From CAVRUD01 sp963724285 (GTDB lineage: Bacteria > Chloroflexota > Chloroflexia > Thermomicrobiales > UBA6265), in NCBI GenBank assembly GCA_963724285.1, contig CAVRUD010000004.1:1-64000 (forward strand): a stretch of 64,000 nucleotides of DNA, read 5' to 3'. This document shows positions 1-10,253 of the stretch, one piece after another. How positions within the stretch are numbered: position 1 is the stretch's first letter; each line of letters begins with the position of its first letter. Position numbers and translations under genes: made by a program. The notes beneath the pieces were generated by a model. The model saw only the letters and a list, made by a program, of their open reading frames with translations. It had not been told where the DNA came from and did no database searches.

Positions 1-29
1 CTAAGATGCTGGGTTGAACCGTGAAGGTC

Positions 30-1013
30 CTACTCGACGACGAACTCTCCCACCATGCCCTTGGCAAAGTGCGGGGTGCCATCCGCCGAGGGGATGAAGC
101 AGACGATGGTGTAGGCACCGGGCTCGAGGCCGGTGACGGCCATGTAGCCGGTTTGGCCAGGATCGGCGAAGCCGACGCCCACGAAGTTGATCTCCTCGAA
201 CGGAATCTCGCCGTTGAAAGCCTGCTCGATGGTCGCGCCCTCGGGAAGCTGGGCGATCGCCATCTCGTGCGGCTCGGTGCCGGTGTTGGTCAGCTCGAAC
301 GCGATCGACTGGCCGGCCGCGAAGGTGGTCTGGCTCAGCGCAAATTCGTAGTCACGCAGTTCGGCCTGCGCGACCACATCGGCGGGGTAGAGGAGGCCAA
401 CGGACTCGTCGAGCTTGAGGGTTCCGGCCTCATCGACGAAGAACCAGCGCTCGTGCAGCAGCGACGACGGAGTGTAAAACCCGCCGTAAAGCACATCAAC
501 GCTAACGCGGCCATCTTCATGGGTCCGCACATCACTGATCGCCTCGATCGCCACCGGAGCAAACTGGAAGTTCGCGACCAGGTCGTACGGATTCTCGCTG
601 CCGGTCTGGGCAACGAGGTAGTTGGTGGTCACCAGCGCGGCCACGCCCTCGGCGTCGCCTGCCGTGATGCAGCCCGCAAAATTCTCGACGGCGGCGGTCA
701 CCGCGGCGGTGGCATCCGCTTCGGCGGCCGTGCCCTCATCAACCTCGACCTCGACCTGCTCCGGAGAGGCCTCGTCCATCGCGGCCATGTCGTGCTCGGC
801 CTCCGGGGTGCTTTCGGCAGCCGGCGGCGGTCCGCCCTCTTCGGGCATCGCCGACGGGGTGCCCGGCGGCAGATCGGGGGCGACGCACTCGACGGCCGGC
901 GTCGAATCCTGAGCGGAGACCGAAGCGACCCCAACCGCTCCGGCGGCGCCGGTGACGACCGTGAACGCGACGATGGCGGCGCGCATCGTATCCGGCAAAG
1001 TCCACAAAGCCAT
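30..1013 (-). CDS. secreted cupredoxin-like protein
   Basis: A 327-residue exported protein of unknown exact role. Residues about 8-34 form a signal peptide ending in an Ala-rich stretch before AQDSTP, followed by a Pro/Glu/Ala-rich linker (to about residue 95). A middle alpha/beta domain, NTF2/SnoaL-like in flavour, begins near ATAAVTAAVENFAGC. The C-terminal domain resembles a cupredoxin: a His in TGTEPHEMA and then VCFIPSADGTPHFAKGM, giving the H...C...H...M order of type 1 copper sites. Copper binding is inferred from that spacing only. The ATG is preceded by GGAGGA at a good distance. A frameshifted paralogue lies directly upstream on the same strand, so this is a tandem duplication. Predicted location is the cell surface or medium. 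Confidence 0.75.
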   Translation of the reverse strand: MALWTLPDTMRAAIVAFTVVTGAAGAVGVASVSAQDSTPAVECVAPDLPPGTPSAMPEEGGPPPAAESTPEAEHDMAAMDEASPEQVEVEVDEGTAAEADATAAVTAAVENFAGCITAGDAEGVAALVTTNYLVAQTGSENPYDLVANFQFAPVAIEAISDVRTHEDGRVSVDVLYGGFYTPSSLLHERWFFVDEAGTLKLDESVGLLYPADVVAQAELRDYEFALSQTTFAAGQSIAFELTNTGTEPHEMAIAQLPEGATIEQAFNGEIPFEEINFVGVGFADPGQTGYMAVTGLEPGAYTIVCFIPSADGTPHFAKGMVGEFVVE

Positions 1014-1171
1014 GAAAATCTGTCCTCCAGATCTCTGGTGATTTCAACAACGGTCACCGCGTGCAACCGTCTGGAGGATGTTTTAGCCGGACGGTCTTCC
1101 CCAGTTCTTCCCAGGCTTCCGGATGCCATTTGCTCCAGGAGTTTGGGGGAACGCTCGTCAACCCTGGGCGA

Positions 1172-1435
1172 TTAGCTTCCGGACCGACCGTCGGGACGAT
1201 CGCGCGGGCCGTATGCGACCGAGATACCGAGAAGCGAGAACAGGGTTAGGCGCAACCAGTCCAGGTCGACATCGCGGGCCGACTCCGTCAACTCGGTTTG
1301 TAGATGCTGGACCTCTGCCCGGCGGAGGTCCGGCGAGCCTGTATCACGCCACACCTTGACCACGAACGAGTCATAGATGGTCCCCCGACCGGCACCATCT
1401 TCGGCGGCATCACCGGTGTGTGCTGGACCGCGAAC
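1172..1435 (-). CDS. possible small protein, start unclear
   Basis: An open frame on the minus strand reads DSFVVKVWRDTGSPDLRRAE and then a leucine-rich tail of about 50 residues. The FVVKVW...V.H beginning resembles short beta-rich proteins I recall from Thermomicrobia-type genomes, but I cannot name a family. No ATG with a ribosome binding site lies in frame just upstream, and the open frame runs back through the palindrome at 1473-1508. The gene is therefore partial, frameshifted at its start, or spurious. Confidence 0.3.
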   Translation of the reverse strand, partial: VRGPAHTGDAAEDGAGRGTIYDSFVVKVWRDTGSPDLRRAEVQHLQTELTESARDVDLDWLRLTLFSLLGISVAYGPRDRPDGRSGS

Positions 1436-1472
1436 GTTCGGTGGCCGCATCCATCTTCCTCCGGGGAGCGTC

Positions 1473-1508
1473 TCCGCCGGTGGTGCCAACGTTGGCACCA
1501 CCGGCGGA
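1473..1508. repeat. 36-bp perfect palindrome
   Basis: The 18 bases TCCGCCGGTGGTGCCAAC are followed immediately by their exact reverse complement, with the centre between 1490 and 1491 and no spacer. It lies 60 bases past the stop of the frameshifted cupredoxin-like gene (minus strand), where a terminator would be expected, but there is no T tract on either side. It may be a terminator-like hairpin, a cruciform, or a dimeric protein site. Confidence 0.7.
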
Positions 1509-1567
1509 ACGACGACGTACCGCAATCTGCGCAGACCCGCGACGCGGCATCCAACTCCGCTTCCGCG

Positions 1568-2550
1568 CTACTCGACGGTGACCTGTGCAACCATGCCCAG
1601 GTCGTGGTGGGGCGTGCCGCTCGCCGTTGCGACATCGCACACGAGGAAGTACATCCCTGCCTCAAGGCCGGTGACCGCCATTTCGCCGGTCTGGCCTGGA
1701 TCGAGATAGGCCCCGGCGAAGAACGCGGTGGAGGCCTGGATGTCGGACTCGCCCGAGATCAGGGACTCGGGCGTCGTGCCGTCCGGATAGGTGAGCAGCG
1801 CCGCCACGTGCCCCTCTCCGCCGGCACTCTGGTTGGTCAAGCGGAAGATGATCGGGGTGTTGGCCGGCAGCGTCGACTCACTGAGCGCGAAGGCGTAGTC
1901 GACCAACGTCACATCGACGACGACCGCCCCAGGCAGGGCGCCCTCGGGCATTGCAATTGGGGTGATGATGTTGATCTTGAAGAAGCCACCATCCTCGACG
2001 ATGAACCAGCGCTCGGCCGAAATGCCGCCCGGTCCGTTGAAGAACCCGGTAAAGACGATGTCGACGCTGGCCGAGCCGTCCTCGTACGTCAGAACGTTGT
2101 CGAGGCTGACGACTTCGAGCGGCACCGCGCCCTCGAACGACGCGGGCACGTCGGCTGCGCTTGGTACGCCGAGAACGGTGTGGATGAAGGACTCGGTCAT
2201 CAAAGCGGAGAGCCCAACGTAGTCGCCGGTGTTGATGCACGCGATCAGGTTCTCCACGCCGGCGATTGTCGCGGCGGCGGTCGCCTCGTCCGCGGGCGCC
2301 TCGCCTTCCGGGGTCGCCAGGCTCATCTGACCCGCGTCTTCAGTTTCCGCTTGAGCCTCAGGGGTAGACTCGGGCCGTGCTCCGTGCCGTCCTCCACCGG
2401 CACCGGAGTGGCCGGTGGCAACTCGGGCGCGACACACGCCGTGGCAGGAGTGGATTCCTGGGCCAGCGTCCTCGATACGTGTGCAAAACCGACGATATTC
2501 ACCACCAGGACCAGCGCGACGATCGGACCCAAAAGAACGAAGCGGCGCAT
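1568..2550 (-). CDS. secreted cupredoxin-like protein, frameshifted paralogue
   Basis: Paralogue of the gene at 30-1013. The start is well defined: GGAGGAAG precedes the ATG at 2550 and MRRFVLLGPIVALVLVVNIV begins a signal peptide ending at LAQESTP. The frame breaks near 2380-2390: after PVPVEDGTEHG the homologous reading (ARPESTPEAQAETEDAG) continues in another frame, as if one base is missing from a short C run. The downstream part has the same layout as its neighbour: a middle domain with FTGFFNG and a C-terminal domain with GHVAALL, LVCDVATASGTPHHDLGM, that is the H...C...H...M order. Without the indel the product would be about 327 residues. Either a recent pseudogene or a sequence error. 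Confidence 0.7.
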
Positions 2551-2673
2551 CGTACTTCCTCCGCGGATAGCCGGCCGCCCCTCGGCGACCTCATGTCCAC
2601 GGTTGTACAGAGCGAATCTTCTCTAAACCTTCTCTCGTTCGCGTGCTGGGTCGGACGAGACTGGTGCGGCAAC

Positions 2674-5600
2674 CTATCCTGAAGCGCAAACGGATTTGGC
2701 TTCATCCACCGCCTTGCCAAAGTCGAGATCGCGACCCGCTTCCCAGGCGAGCGCGAGGCCATCCGACCCGATGCTCTCTCGGATGGTGGCGACGGCCTGA
2801 TCGCGATCGTTCACGCGAACCGGTGCGACCGGGTAATCGATCTCTTCCCGGCGCCGTTCCATGGCAGCCATGATCCGGGCCGCCCGTACGACATCACCGC
2901 GTGCGAGGGCTAACAGGGCCACGTCTTCAACACACTCGATTAAGATTTGGGGATTAGCATAGACATCCAGAAGGTCCAGTCCCTCTGCCAGGCACATGCA
3001 GCCCGATCCCAACTCTTGCGCAACAGATGTACGTAGCCCATCGCGTGCAACGCGATCCCGAGGTCCCGCGGTTCGCCGACCTGGCGCAACAGCGGGACGG
3101 CCTCGTCCAAATACTCGAATGCTTCGTCCAGGTTGCCTTCGTGGATGGAGTTGGCGGAGAGGTTTACAAGGGAATTGCCGATCCGGCGGGGATCTCGCAG
3201 TCGGCGCCGGATCGCGAGCGCCTGCTCCGCCAACCGGCGAGACCGAGCATTTTCCCCAATCCAGTAGGCAAGGGAGGCAGCATTTGAAAGGGCAAGGGCA
3301 ATCCGATCGAGGTCTCCAGTCGGTTCGATTGCCGCGGCACTCGATTCAAAGAGGTCCGCGGCCTGGGCATAGTGCCCGCGAATAATCGCATCCATCCCAA
3401 GTCCATTGAGGCTAATGCCGATCCCACGAGCATTGCCCAATCGACGGTGAATCGCCAAGGCTTCCTCGTCGATCCGAACCGCCTCTTCGTACGCCGCCCG
3501 ATCGCGCATCACCCCGGCGACATCGTTCATGACCGCCGCCATCTGTCGCTCGTCATCCAACTCCCGCCAGGCAGCCAGCGCACCCCGTAGCAGATCCTCG
3601 GCCGCATCGCGTTCACCACGCTCATCGGTCATTTGGCCAAGCGCATGCAGTGCCGACGCCCGGCTCTCTGGAGACCCACCGTCCAGCGCCAGAGCCTGTT
3701 TCAACCAGTCGCACCCTTCGGAGACGATCCCGCGCATCCGCCAATAATCCTTCATCCCGGACGCGATCCTCTGGCCCGTTTCGGCGTCTCCGTTCCTGAT
3801 CGCTCGCTCGAAGACCGAGCGAACGTTCTCATATTCGGCATCAAACCGCTCAAGCCAGGCGACCTGATCGGGGCCGGTCACATGGATCATGCCCTGCTCA
3901 GCCAGATCACGGAAGAGCTCGGTGTGGCGGGCTTCAGCCTCCGGGGCTTCGCCGCTCGCCAAGAGCAGTTCTTGTGCGAACTCCCGCACGGTCTCAAGCA
4001 TCCAAACCCGGCTGTCGTCCTCAATTCGAACGAGATGCTTGTCGGCGAGCGACCGTACCGTGTCTGAGGATAGCCCGAGATCTTCGGCCGTTTCTTCGAC
4101 ACAGCCTCCGGCAAATACGCCCAGCCAGCGAAACGCCTTCTGGTCTGCATGGGATAAGAGGTCGTATGACCAGGCGATCGTGTTGCGGAGGGTGCGTTGC
4201 CGTTCCGGCAAGTCCCGGGGACCATCACTGAGAAGATCGAGTCGCCGCGAATACCGGTCCAACAGCGCCGCCGGCGATAGTCGTCGCCCGCGCGCGGCCG
4301 CCAGTTCGATCGCCAGTGGTAGCCCGTCCAGGCGCACACAGAGTTCGGCCACCGCTTCCGCGTTCTCATCGGTAACGGCGAAGTCTGCGCGCACCGCGCG
4401 TGTTGCCTGCTCAAAGAGTGCGACCGCACCGTATCGAGGAAGCGACCGAGACGGGGGTAACCGCTTCAGATTCGGGAGACCAAGGGGACGGAGTTCGCGC
4501 TCGTGCTCGGCTCGCACCATCAGCGCTTCGCGGCTGGTCGCGAGCGCCGTGACCCGGCCGCACACCGCAAGCAGCTCCGCCACCGAGGGAGCGGCATCCA
4601 GGAGGTGCTCCATGTTGTCGAGGACCAGCAGCAGGTCGCGCTCCTTGAGGACCTCCTGAAGGAGCGTCTCGATCGATCGACCGGCCTCTTCACGAATTCC
4701 CATCGTCTGCGCGATCGCCTGGATGACCAATTCTGGGTCACGCAGCGCGGCGAAGGAGACGAAGACAACGCCATCTGGGAAATCGTCGGCGACGCCCGCC
4801 GCAATCTCCAGCGCCAGCCGGGTCTTGCCGATCCCGCCCGCGCCGGTCAGGGTGACCAGGCGCACGTCCGGTCGCCAGAGCAGCGCCTGGATCTCGTCGA
4901 CCTCGGCGTCTCGCCCGACCAGCGGCGTCGGCGGGGCGGGCAGGTTATTGAACGGCCGTGGCTTCGTCGCATTTCGGTCTATGCCATCAAGCCGAACCTG
5001 GGCCGAGGCGATCTCATCGCGGAGGGCGATCGTCTCCGGCGACGGCTCCGCCCCCAGATCGGCCTCGAGCGCCGAGCGGCACCGCTCGAACTGGCGGAGG
5101 GCCGCCTCCCGTTGCCCGGCCGCGGCATACGCCCGCATCGCCGCCCGGTGCGCCTCCTCGACCGTCGGATCGCTTCCGAGCAAGTCGAAGAGCGGGCCGA
5201 GCGCCGCCAGCGGCTCACCGGCGGCAAGGTCGAGCACGGCAAGATCGAGCACAACCCGCTCTCGGGTGGTTCGCAGCCCTTCCCGGCGGGCTACCAACCA
5301 ATCCAGATAGGGCTCGTCCGCGAGCAGATCGCCGGCGTAGAGATCCAGTGCTGCTCGAAGCGCTGCCCGTCGTTCAGGCTCGGCGAGTGGCGCGGCGCTC
5401 GCGACCGCGGAGGCGAACGCGTGGGCATCGACCCAGACCCGGGCGGGATCGACCAGCCCGACGCCGTCGCCGCCGACGGCGATGTACGCGGAACGATTCC
5501 CCCGCGCCAGGTCAGGCTCAAGAACACGGCGCAGCGCGTGGAGCGTCTTATAGAGCGAGTTGAGGGCGGCTTCCGGGGCGGCTTCCGGCCAGAGCCGGTC

Positions 5601-5786
5601 GAGCACCTGATCGCGCGGCAATCGGTAGCCCGGCGTTACCAGCAACAAGAGGAGGAGCGTGCGCGGCAATCGGCCCGGCCAGTCCTCCGCACCAACTACC
5701 CGGTCTCCGACGGCGATCTCACTCCGGCCAAGGAGCATGGCCTTCAAGATGCCTGACGATTCGCACACAGGGGATGGCTCGACCAT
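2674..5786 (-). CDS. BTAD/NB-ARC/TPR transcriptional regulator, frameshifted near its end
   Basis: Large SARP/AfsR-like regulator. Residues about 15-115 form the winged-helix DNA-binding domain (LPRTLLLLLLVTPGYRLPRD, LNSLYKTLHALRRVLEPDL), followed by a BTAD helical domain (about 120-265). An NB-ARC ATPase follows with Walker A GAGGIGKT near residue 315, Walker B LLLVLDNMEHL and the sensor region ALATSREAL. From about residue 640 to the end there are TPR-type helical pairs. The long frame covers 2940-5786. Near 3005-3030 the TPR reading moves to another frame, giving CLAEGLDLLDVYANP and about 105 further residues to a stop at 2674, so a single indel probably separates the parts. The family couples ligand-gated ATP hydrolysis to transcription activation. 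No obvious target operon adjoins; the gene points away from the thermonuclease. Confidence 0.85.
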
Positions 5787-6121
5787 CGTGCCCGCCTCTC
5801 GGGAACCGGCGATCGCCCGGTTTCGCCATCAATTCACGCTGTTTGGTCATAATGTGGGGCAAATCATGCCATGGAGCCGGATGATTGTCATCATTTTCGT
5901 GCATTGCGCGTTTTGCATTCACGACCGCCCTAGCTTTGATGCCTTGAGGGTATGCGTTGGCAGCCGAGACCCGCACCAGCGCCCGGGCAACTCACGCTCC
6001 GCGGGAGGCTTCGGGTACGCTGTACATGGTGTTGCCGGTATCGTCGCACCAACATCGTCGCTGGCCTCGTGCGCGTCGCGACTCGTGATTCTCGGCGGGA
6101 TTCGAAGGGGAGGAGATCCGC
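5787..6121. other. divergent intergenic region
   Basis: It separates the BTAD regulator (minus) and the thermonuclease (plus) and must hold promoters for both. It includes a relatively AT-rich stretch at about 5840-5925. I could not pick out a convincing -35/-10 pair or operator by eye. Confidence 0.4.
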
Positions 6122-6904
6122 TTGCGCCGCCTTATAGCTGTCCTGGCCCTGCCAATCCTGCTCATCCAAGCCATCGCCCTCCTGACGGCGCTGCCCGTTG
6201 GGGCCCAGGTGGGGACAGAGGTCGATGAGGACGATCTCCCGGACGACGCCCAGGAGGCGTACTTCGTCGATATCGTCGACGGAGACACCTTCGAGGCGGA
6301 GATCCTCGACGATGACGGCCGGGTGGCGGAGGTCACGATTCGGATGATCGGGATCGACACGCCTGAGACGAGCTACTCCTACGGGAACGAGCCGGAGTGC
6401 TACGGCGAGGAGGCCAAGTCGCGCACGGAGGGGTTGCTGCTCTACGCTGAGGAGATCTGGCTGGTCGCCGACGTCGAGGACACGGACGACTTCGGCCGCC
6501 TGCTGCGCTACGTCTACTTCCGCTCCGACATCGACGGCAACATCTACATGCTCAACGAGGTGCTGGTCCGCGAGGGGTACGCCCTGGCCAAGACGTACCG
6601 ACCCAACACCGAGCACCAGCGCGAGCTGGACCAGGCCGAGCGGCGCGCGATCGAGAACGCCAACGGCATGTGGCTGACCTGCGACGCCTCGGTGAGCATG
6701 GACCCCGACCTGGAGCAAGACGGCGAGCCGGACGACGAACCGGCAGATGTGTCGGACGGCGCCCCGGAGTCCGAAGAAGACGCTGCCTGCGCCCTGTTCG
6801 ACACCCAGGAGCAAGCCCAGGAAGTTCTGGACGAGTTCCCGGAACTGGCCGACTCGATCGACCTCGATGAAGACAGGGAAGCGTGCGAGGACTGGTTCCG
6901 GTAG
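6122..6904 (+). CDS. secreted thermonuclease (SNase) with Excalibur-like tail
   Basis: Exported staphylococcal-nuclease family enzyme expected to cleave DNA/RNA phosphodiester bonds with calcium. The start is a TTG, chosen because GGGGAGGAG sits six bases upstream and it is followed at once by a signal peptide (about residues 1-29, ending VGAQ). The catalytic features are present in order: VDIVDGDTF (first Asp), IRMIGIDTPET (Arg, Asp, Thr, Glu of the active site) and DFGRLLRYVYF (second catalytic Arg). After an acidic linker (about 200-220) the C-terminus has a small calcium-binding Excalibur-like module with two Cys (AACALFDT...DLDEDREACEDWF). A stand-alone gene, probably for extracellular nucleic-acid scavenging. 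Confidence 0.88.
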   Translation: MRRLIAVLALPILLIQAIALLTALPVGAQVGTEVDEDDLPDDAQEAYFVDIVDGDTFEAEILDDDGRVAEVTIRMIGIDTPETSYSYGNEPECYGEEAKSRTEGLLLYAEEIWLVADVEDTDDFGRLLRYVYFRSDIDGNIYMLNEVLVREGYALAKTYRPNTEHQRELDQAERRAIENANGMWLTCDASVSMDPDLEQDGEPDDEPADVSDGAPESEEDAACALFDTQEQAQEVLDEFPELADSIDLDEDREACEDWFR

Positions 6905-7052
6905 CGCCCAGCCGCGAGCGCCACACCCTCATGCGACACGTACACCGGTATCATTACCGGTCGAACAACAGTCGCCGAGTTCGGCAGCCCCTGCGTAAGT
7001 CGAGCCGCTTGAACCCACCGCTTGATCGACTTGCGCGATCGAGTGAGCGGAG

Positions 7053-7646
7053 ATGGATGGCTACTACGACCTCGCTACCAACCTAGGCACCGTCGATCCT
7101 CCACTTTTCATCTTCGGAGGGATCGCCGAAGACATCCTTTTCCCTGGGCGGTTGACCAGGCCCCACAGCGATATCGACGTGCTCATCTATCGGGACGAGG
7201 TCCCCATGCGGCTCAACCAATTCGCCGCACTCGGCTTTCCCCCCGTCGAGGTGTACTACCAGCCGCAACGGGATATCCCCTTAGTCCTGCATACGATGCG
7301 AGACGGCATGCATGTCGAACTCGGCGTCTTCGAGCGGGAGAACGAACGCACATCGTTTGTCGTCGACGATGTGCGGAGACGCCTTCATCGCGTCTTCCTG
7401 CCTGATGGCTCGTTCGGCTTCACGCCCATCGCAACCGAGAACGCGCAGGTTCGCATCGTCTCTCCGCGCTGTCTGTACCAGTTTCGAGCGGCGTTCCAGA
7501 CGCTGGGTATCTTTGGCGAACCCCGACCGACGGACCGGGCCGCCCAGATCACGCTGCGGACGCGCTTCCTCGCTGACGTGCCGGCCGCGGACCTGATCCC
7601 GGAGATCGTACCGCTGGAGATCGCTGGCGCGGCGCACGGCGCGTAA
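7053..7646 (+). CDS. nucleotidyltransferase-fold protein
   Basis: A 197-residue protein with the polymerase-beta-like nucleotidyltransferase signature near its N-terminus: FIFGGIAEDILFPGRLTRPH followed by SDIDVLI, i.e. the G-G and D-x-D pattern of aminoglycoside adenylyltransferase-like enzymes (compare GGWAIDL...RPHEDVDV). Residues about 85-150 form the beta-sheet continuation (HVELGVFERENERTSFVV). It could nucleotidylate a small molecule or be a degenerate relative; substrate unknown. A short gap separates it from the thermonuclease, and the gene downstream is a decayed protease on the other strand, so there is no informative operon. Confidence 0.7.
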   Translation: MDGYYDLATNLGTVDPPLFIFGGIAEDILFPGRLTRPHSDIDVLIYRDEVPMRLNQFAALGFPPVEVYYQPQRDIPLVLHTMRDGMHVELGVFERENERTSFVVDDVRRRLHRVFLPDGSFGFTPIATENAQVRIVSPRCLYQFRAAFQTLGIFGEPRPTDRAAQITLRTRFLADVPAADLIPEIVPLEIAGAAHGA

Positions 7647-7692
7647 GCCTGGCTGCAACGAGCGAGTCGGCGGTCGGTCTCTCAATCGCAAC

Positions 7693-8865
7693 TCACCGCG
7701 GCGCAACATCGATCCGCCCAGCCCCCAGCGCATCAGCATGCTCCGAATCGCTCTCCTCAAGCGAGACGGCCGATGACCCCAGCGCCTCCAGAACATCGGC
7801 GAGTGTCATCTCCGGATCCTCACTGAGCAAGAGCACCGCCGCCCCCGAAACCTACGGCGTCGCCATGCTGGTGCCGCTCCAGGAAGCGTAATCGCCGTCT
7901 GGGTAGGCGCTGACGATGCTGGTGCCGGGGGCGGTGAGGTCGATCGTCTCGCCGTAGTTGCTGAAGTCGCTCTTGGCGTCCTGGTGGCCGGTGGCGGCGA
8001 CGCCGAGGGCGTTGGGATCGGCGGCGGGGTATTCGGCGGGCTGGTCGCGGTCGAGGTTGCCGGCCGCGGCGGCGACGACGACACCGGCATCGAACGCCTC
8101 GGCGACAGCGTCTCACGACCTGGGCATCGCGGGAGATGCCCAGGCTCAGGTTGATCACGTCGGCTCCGGCTCGAGAGCGACGTAGATCTTCGGCGAGCGG
8201 AAGGCATCGCCGAGGCCGACGTGTCCAGGCCGACTAATGGTAGATCTCCGCCTCCGGCGCGACCTGGGCGATGATGCCGGCGACCTGGGTGTCGTGCCCG
8301 ATCATCTCGTCGACCTCGCCGGCGCATCGTCGTCCCGATCGTTGCCGGCGTCGCTCGTGTTCTCCGAGTTGTCCAGGGCGTTGAAGCCGCCGGGGAGGAC
8401 CCGCCCATCCAGGTCGGAGAGGGTTGCGTCGACGCCGGTATCGATCACCGCCACGATCGTGCCCGCTCCGACGGCGCACCCCGCCAGACCGGCCAGGTCG
8501 AGCAATTCGGCATGGTAGCCCCGCCGGGCGGCTCGGCCCCGGTTTCGGCGCTGAGGAAGAAGTTGGTCGGGCGGCCTTCGGGGGCCTGGTCAATCCCCGT
8601 TCGGCTCGGCCCAGGCGACCGCCTCGTCGGCGGCCATGAGGGCTTCGGCGTAGTCGTCCTCGGCGATCCCCTGGGGAATCTGGAGCAGATGGATGTTGCG
8701 CGAGGGGATGCTGGCCAGTTCCCGGGCGCCATGCCGGGTTCATAACCCGGCCACATCGGTATCCGGCTCGACCCGGCCAATCACCTGGCCGCTGCGATAG
8801 CCGTCGGTCGAGGGGTCGCCATCGTCGTCGACGATCCCGTCGAGGGACGCGAAGATGACGTCCAT
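7693..8865 (-). pseudogene. decayed subtilisin-family (S8) serine protease
   Basis: All three catalytic segments of a subtilase can be read, but in different frames. The Asp box GAGTIVAVIDTGVDATLSDL is near 8430-8505; the His box GHDTQVAGIIAQVAPEAEI (Gly of the usual GHGT replaced by Asp) is near 8240-8300; INLSLGISRDAQ is near 8130-8160; the Ser box YASWSGTSMATP is near 7855-7890. Immediately after MATP the frame has a TAG stop (7852-7854), then continues VSGAAVLLLSEDPEMTLAD to a natural stop at 7693. The N-terminal part (MDVIFASLDG..., from 8865) also breaks several times. With at least four frame changes plus an internal stop after the catalytic Ser, this looks truly inactive. Confidence 0.8.
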
Positions 8866-8892
8866 CCGAGGATCCGGTGCGGTAGCTGAACC

Positions 8893-10023
8893 TCAGGCCG
8901 AACCGCCAAGAACCTCCCGGATATCGCCTAACGGCCCACCTAAGCGCGCGATCGCGTCGTCGCTGGCGCCCCCAGCACGGGCCGGGACAATGACGTCTAC
9001 CAGCAGGTTCGGAACCCAGGAGCGGAGGAGAACCGCCGGCGCGGTCGCCTGGAAGGTCGCAATGCCGGCCACTGCCGGTACGACGACCGTGCCACCGGCG
9101 ATGATCTCCATCCGGCCATCACCGGATTCGATCGCGCCCGAGCCCTCTAGGCAGGTAAAGACCTGAGGAGTCTCGTCGGCCTGAAACGTCATCGTCTCGG
9201 CGGCGGGGAGGCTGATCCGCTCGGTGGCGAAATAGCGGCAGGCCGTCAGTAACTCCCGCGCCCCCGCCTGGGCCGGCAGAGTGACGGGATCGATCGGCTC
9301 GGGAACCAGGGACGGCTTCACGGCGGCCAGACCAACCTCGACGTGCATCTGGCGGGGATTGCCGGCGGCATCCAGGCGGCCCCAGTCGTCGAGACGGTAG
9401 GTGATGTCGGACGGCTGCTGCACCTCGTAGACGAGGATGCCGGCCCCCAGGGCATGAACCGTCCCGGCAGGCAGCATGAGGGTCTCGCCGGGGCGGACAT
9501 GCAGCTGACGGAGGTGAGCGGCGGTCCCGCCGCGCTCGGCACGCACCGTCGCTGCGAAGGTGTCCAACGGGCCGTCCGCCGCCAGCCCGGCATAGACGAT
9601 CGCGCCATCGGACGCGGCCAAGACCACCCAGGCTTCGGTCTTGCCCAGCTGATCAGGTCCTCGCTCTTGAGCCCCCGCATCGTCCGGATGGACCTGAATG
9701 GAGAGGTTCGCGGCGGCGTCGATGATCTTGATCAGGAGCGGGAAGACGGGACGGCCACCCGTGACCGCCAAGCCCTGCGCCCCGCACAGCCCGGCCGGAT
9801 CGGCCGCTGCTAAAGCGCCGAGCGTCGTGCCCTCTCGCGGGCCCGCCGCCACGGCCGCTTCGGAGGCGGTAATCAGGGCTTCGCCGATCGGCTCGTCGGG
9901 AGGCAGATCGAACCCGAACTCCGCCAGCCTCCGCCCCCCCCAGGGTTTACCGTCGAGGCGCGGCACCACCGGCAACGGCGCCCCATCGACCGCCGCGACA
10001 TTCCCGCCTCCGCCCGCACCCAT
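8893..10023 (-). CDS. manA: class I mannose-6-phosphate isomerase
   Basis: Zinc-dependent isomerase interconverting mannose 6-phosphate and fructose 6-phosphate. The family pattern is clear: N-terminal PRLDGKPWGGRRLAEFG, then SIQVHPDD (Gln and His metal ligands), GKTEAWVVL (Glu ligand), LPAGTVHALG (His ligand) and EVQQPSDITYRLDDWGR. The C-terminal cupin half ends near FTCLEGSGAIESGDGRM. At 376 residues it matches the shorter bacterial/firmicute-type enzymes. The start ATG at 10023 has TTGGAG seven bases upstream. The gene stands alone beside a protease relic; it probably supplies mannose for polysaccharide or compatible-solute synthesis. Confidence 0.88.
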   Translation of the reverse strand: MGAGGGGNVAAVDGAPLPVVPRLDGKPWGGRRLAEFGFDLPPDEPIGEALITASEAAVAAGPREGTTLGALAAADPAGLCGAQGLAVTGGRPVFPLLIKIIDAAANLSIQVHPDDAGAQERGPDQLGKTEAWVVLAASDGAIVYAGLAADGPLDTFAATVRAERGGTAAHLRQLHVRPGETLMLPAGTVHALGAGILVYEVQQPSDITYRLDDWGRLDAAGNPRQMHVEVGLAAVKPSLVPEPIDPVTLPAQAGARELLTACRYFATERISLPAAETMTFQADETPQVFTCLEGSGAIESGDGRMEIIAGGTVVVPAVAGIATFQATAPAVLLRSWVPNLLVDVIVPARAGGASDDAIARLGGPLGDIREVLGGSA

Positions 10024-10155
10024 GTCTCACTCCAATCAAGTCCTGTCCATGCCCATGGGCGGCCGCCCACTGTGCTCGGACCATCATCCTACGACGGTCC
10101 GGCGCTGCGTGGCATGCTTCGTTCGCGCTACAGGACCATCGCAGAGGGTGAGCGG

Positions 10156-10184
10156 TTGACACGTCGGACGGCCCTGAGTAAGGT
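10156..10184 (+). promoter_or_regulatory. candidate sigma70-type promoter for the FhuF-like gene
   Basis: A consensus TTGACA (10156-10161) is followed after 17 bases by TAAGGT (10179-10184), a weak -10. It lies about 70 bases before the ATG at 10254. I see no clear iron-regulator (Fur/DtxR) palindrome overlapping it. Confidence 0.35.
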
Positions 10185-10253
10185 AATTCCGACTGTTTAC
10201 ATCGGATATCATCCGGCGTCGTTGGCCGATCATCCGCACGAGGACCCCAGGTA

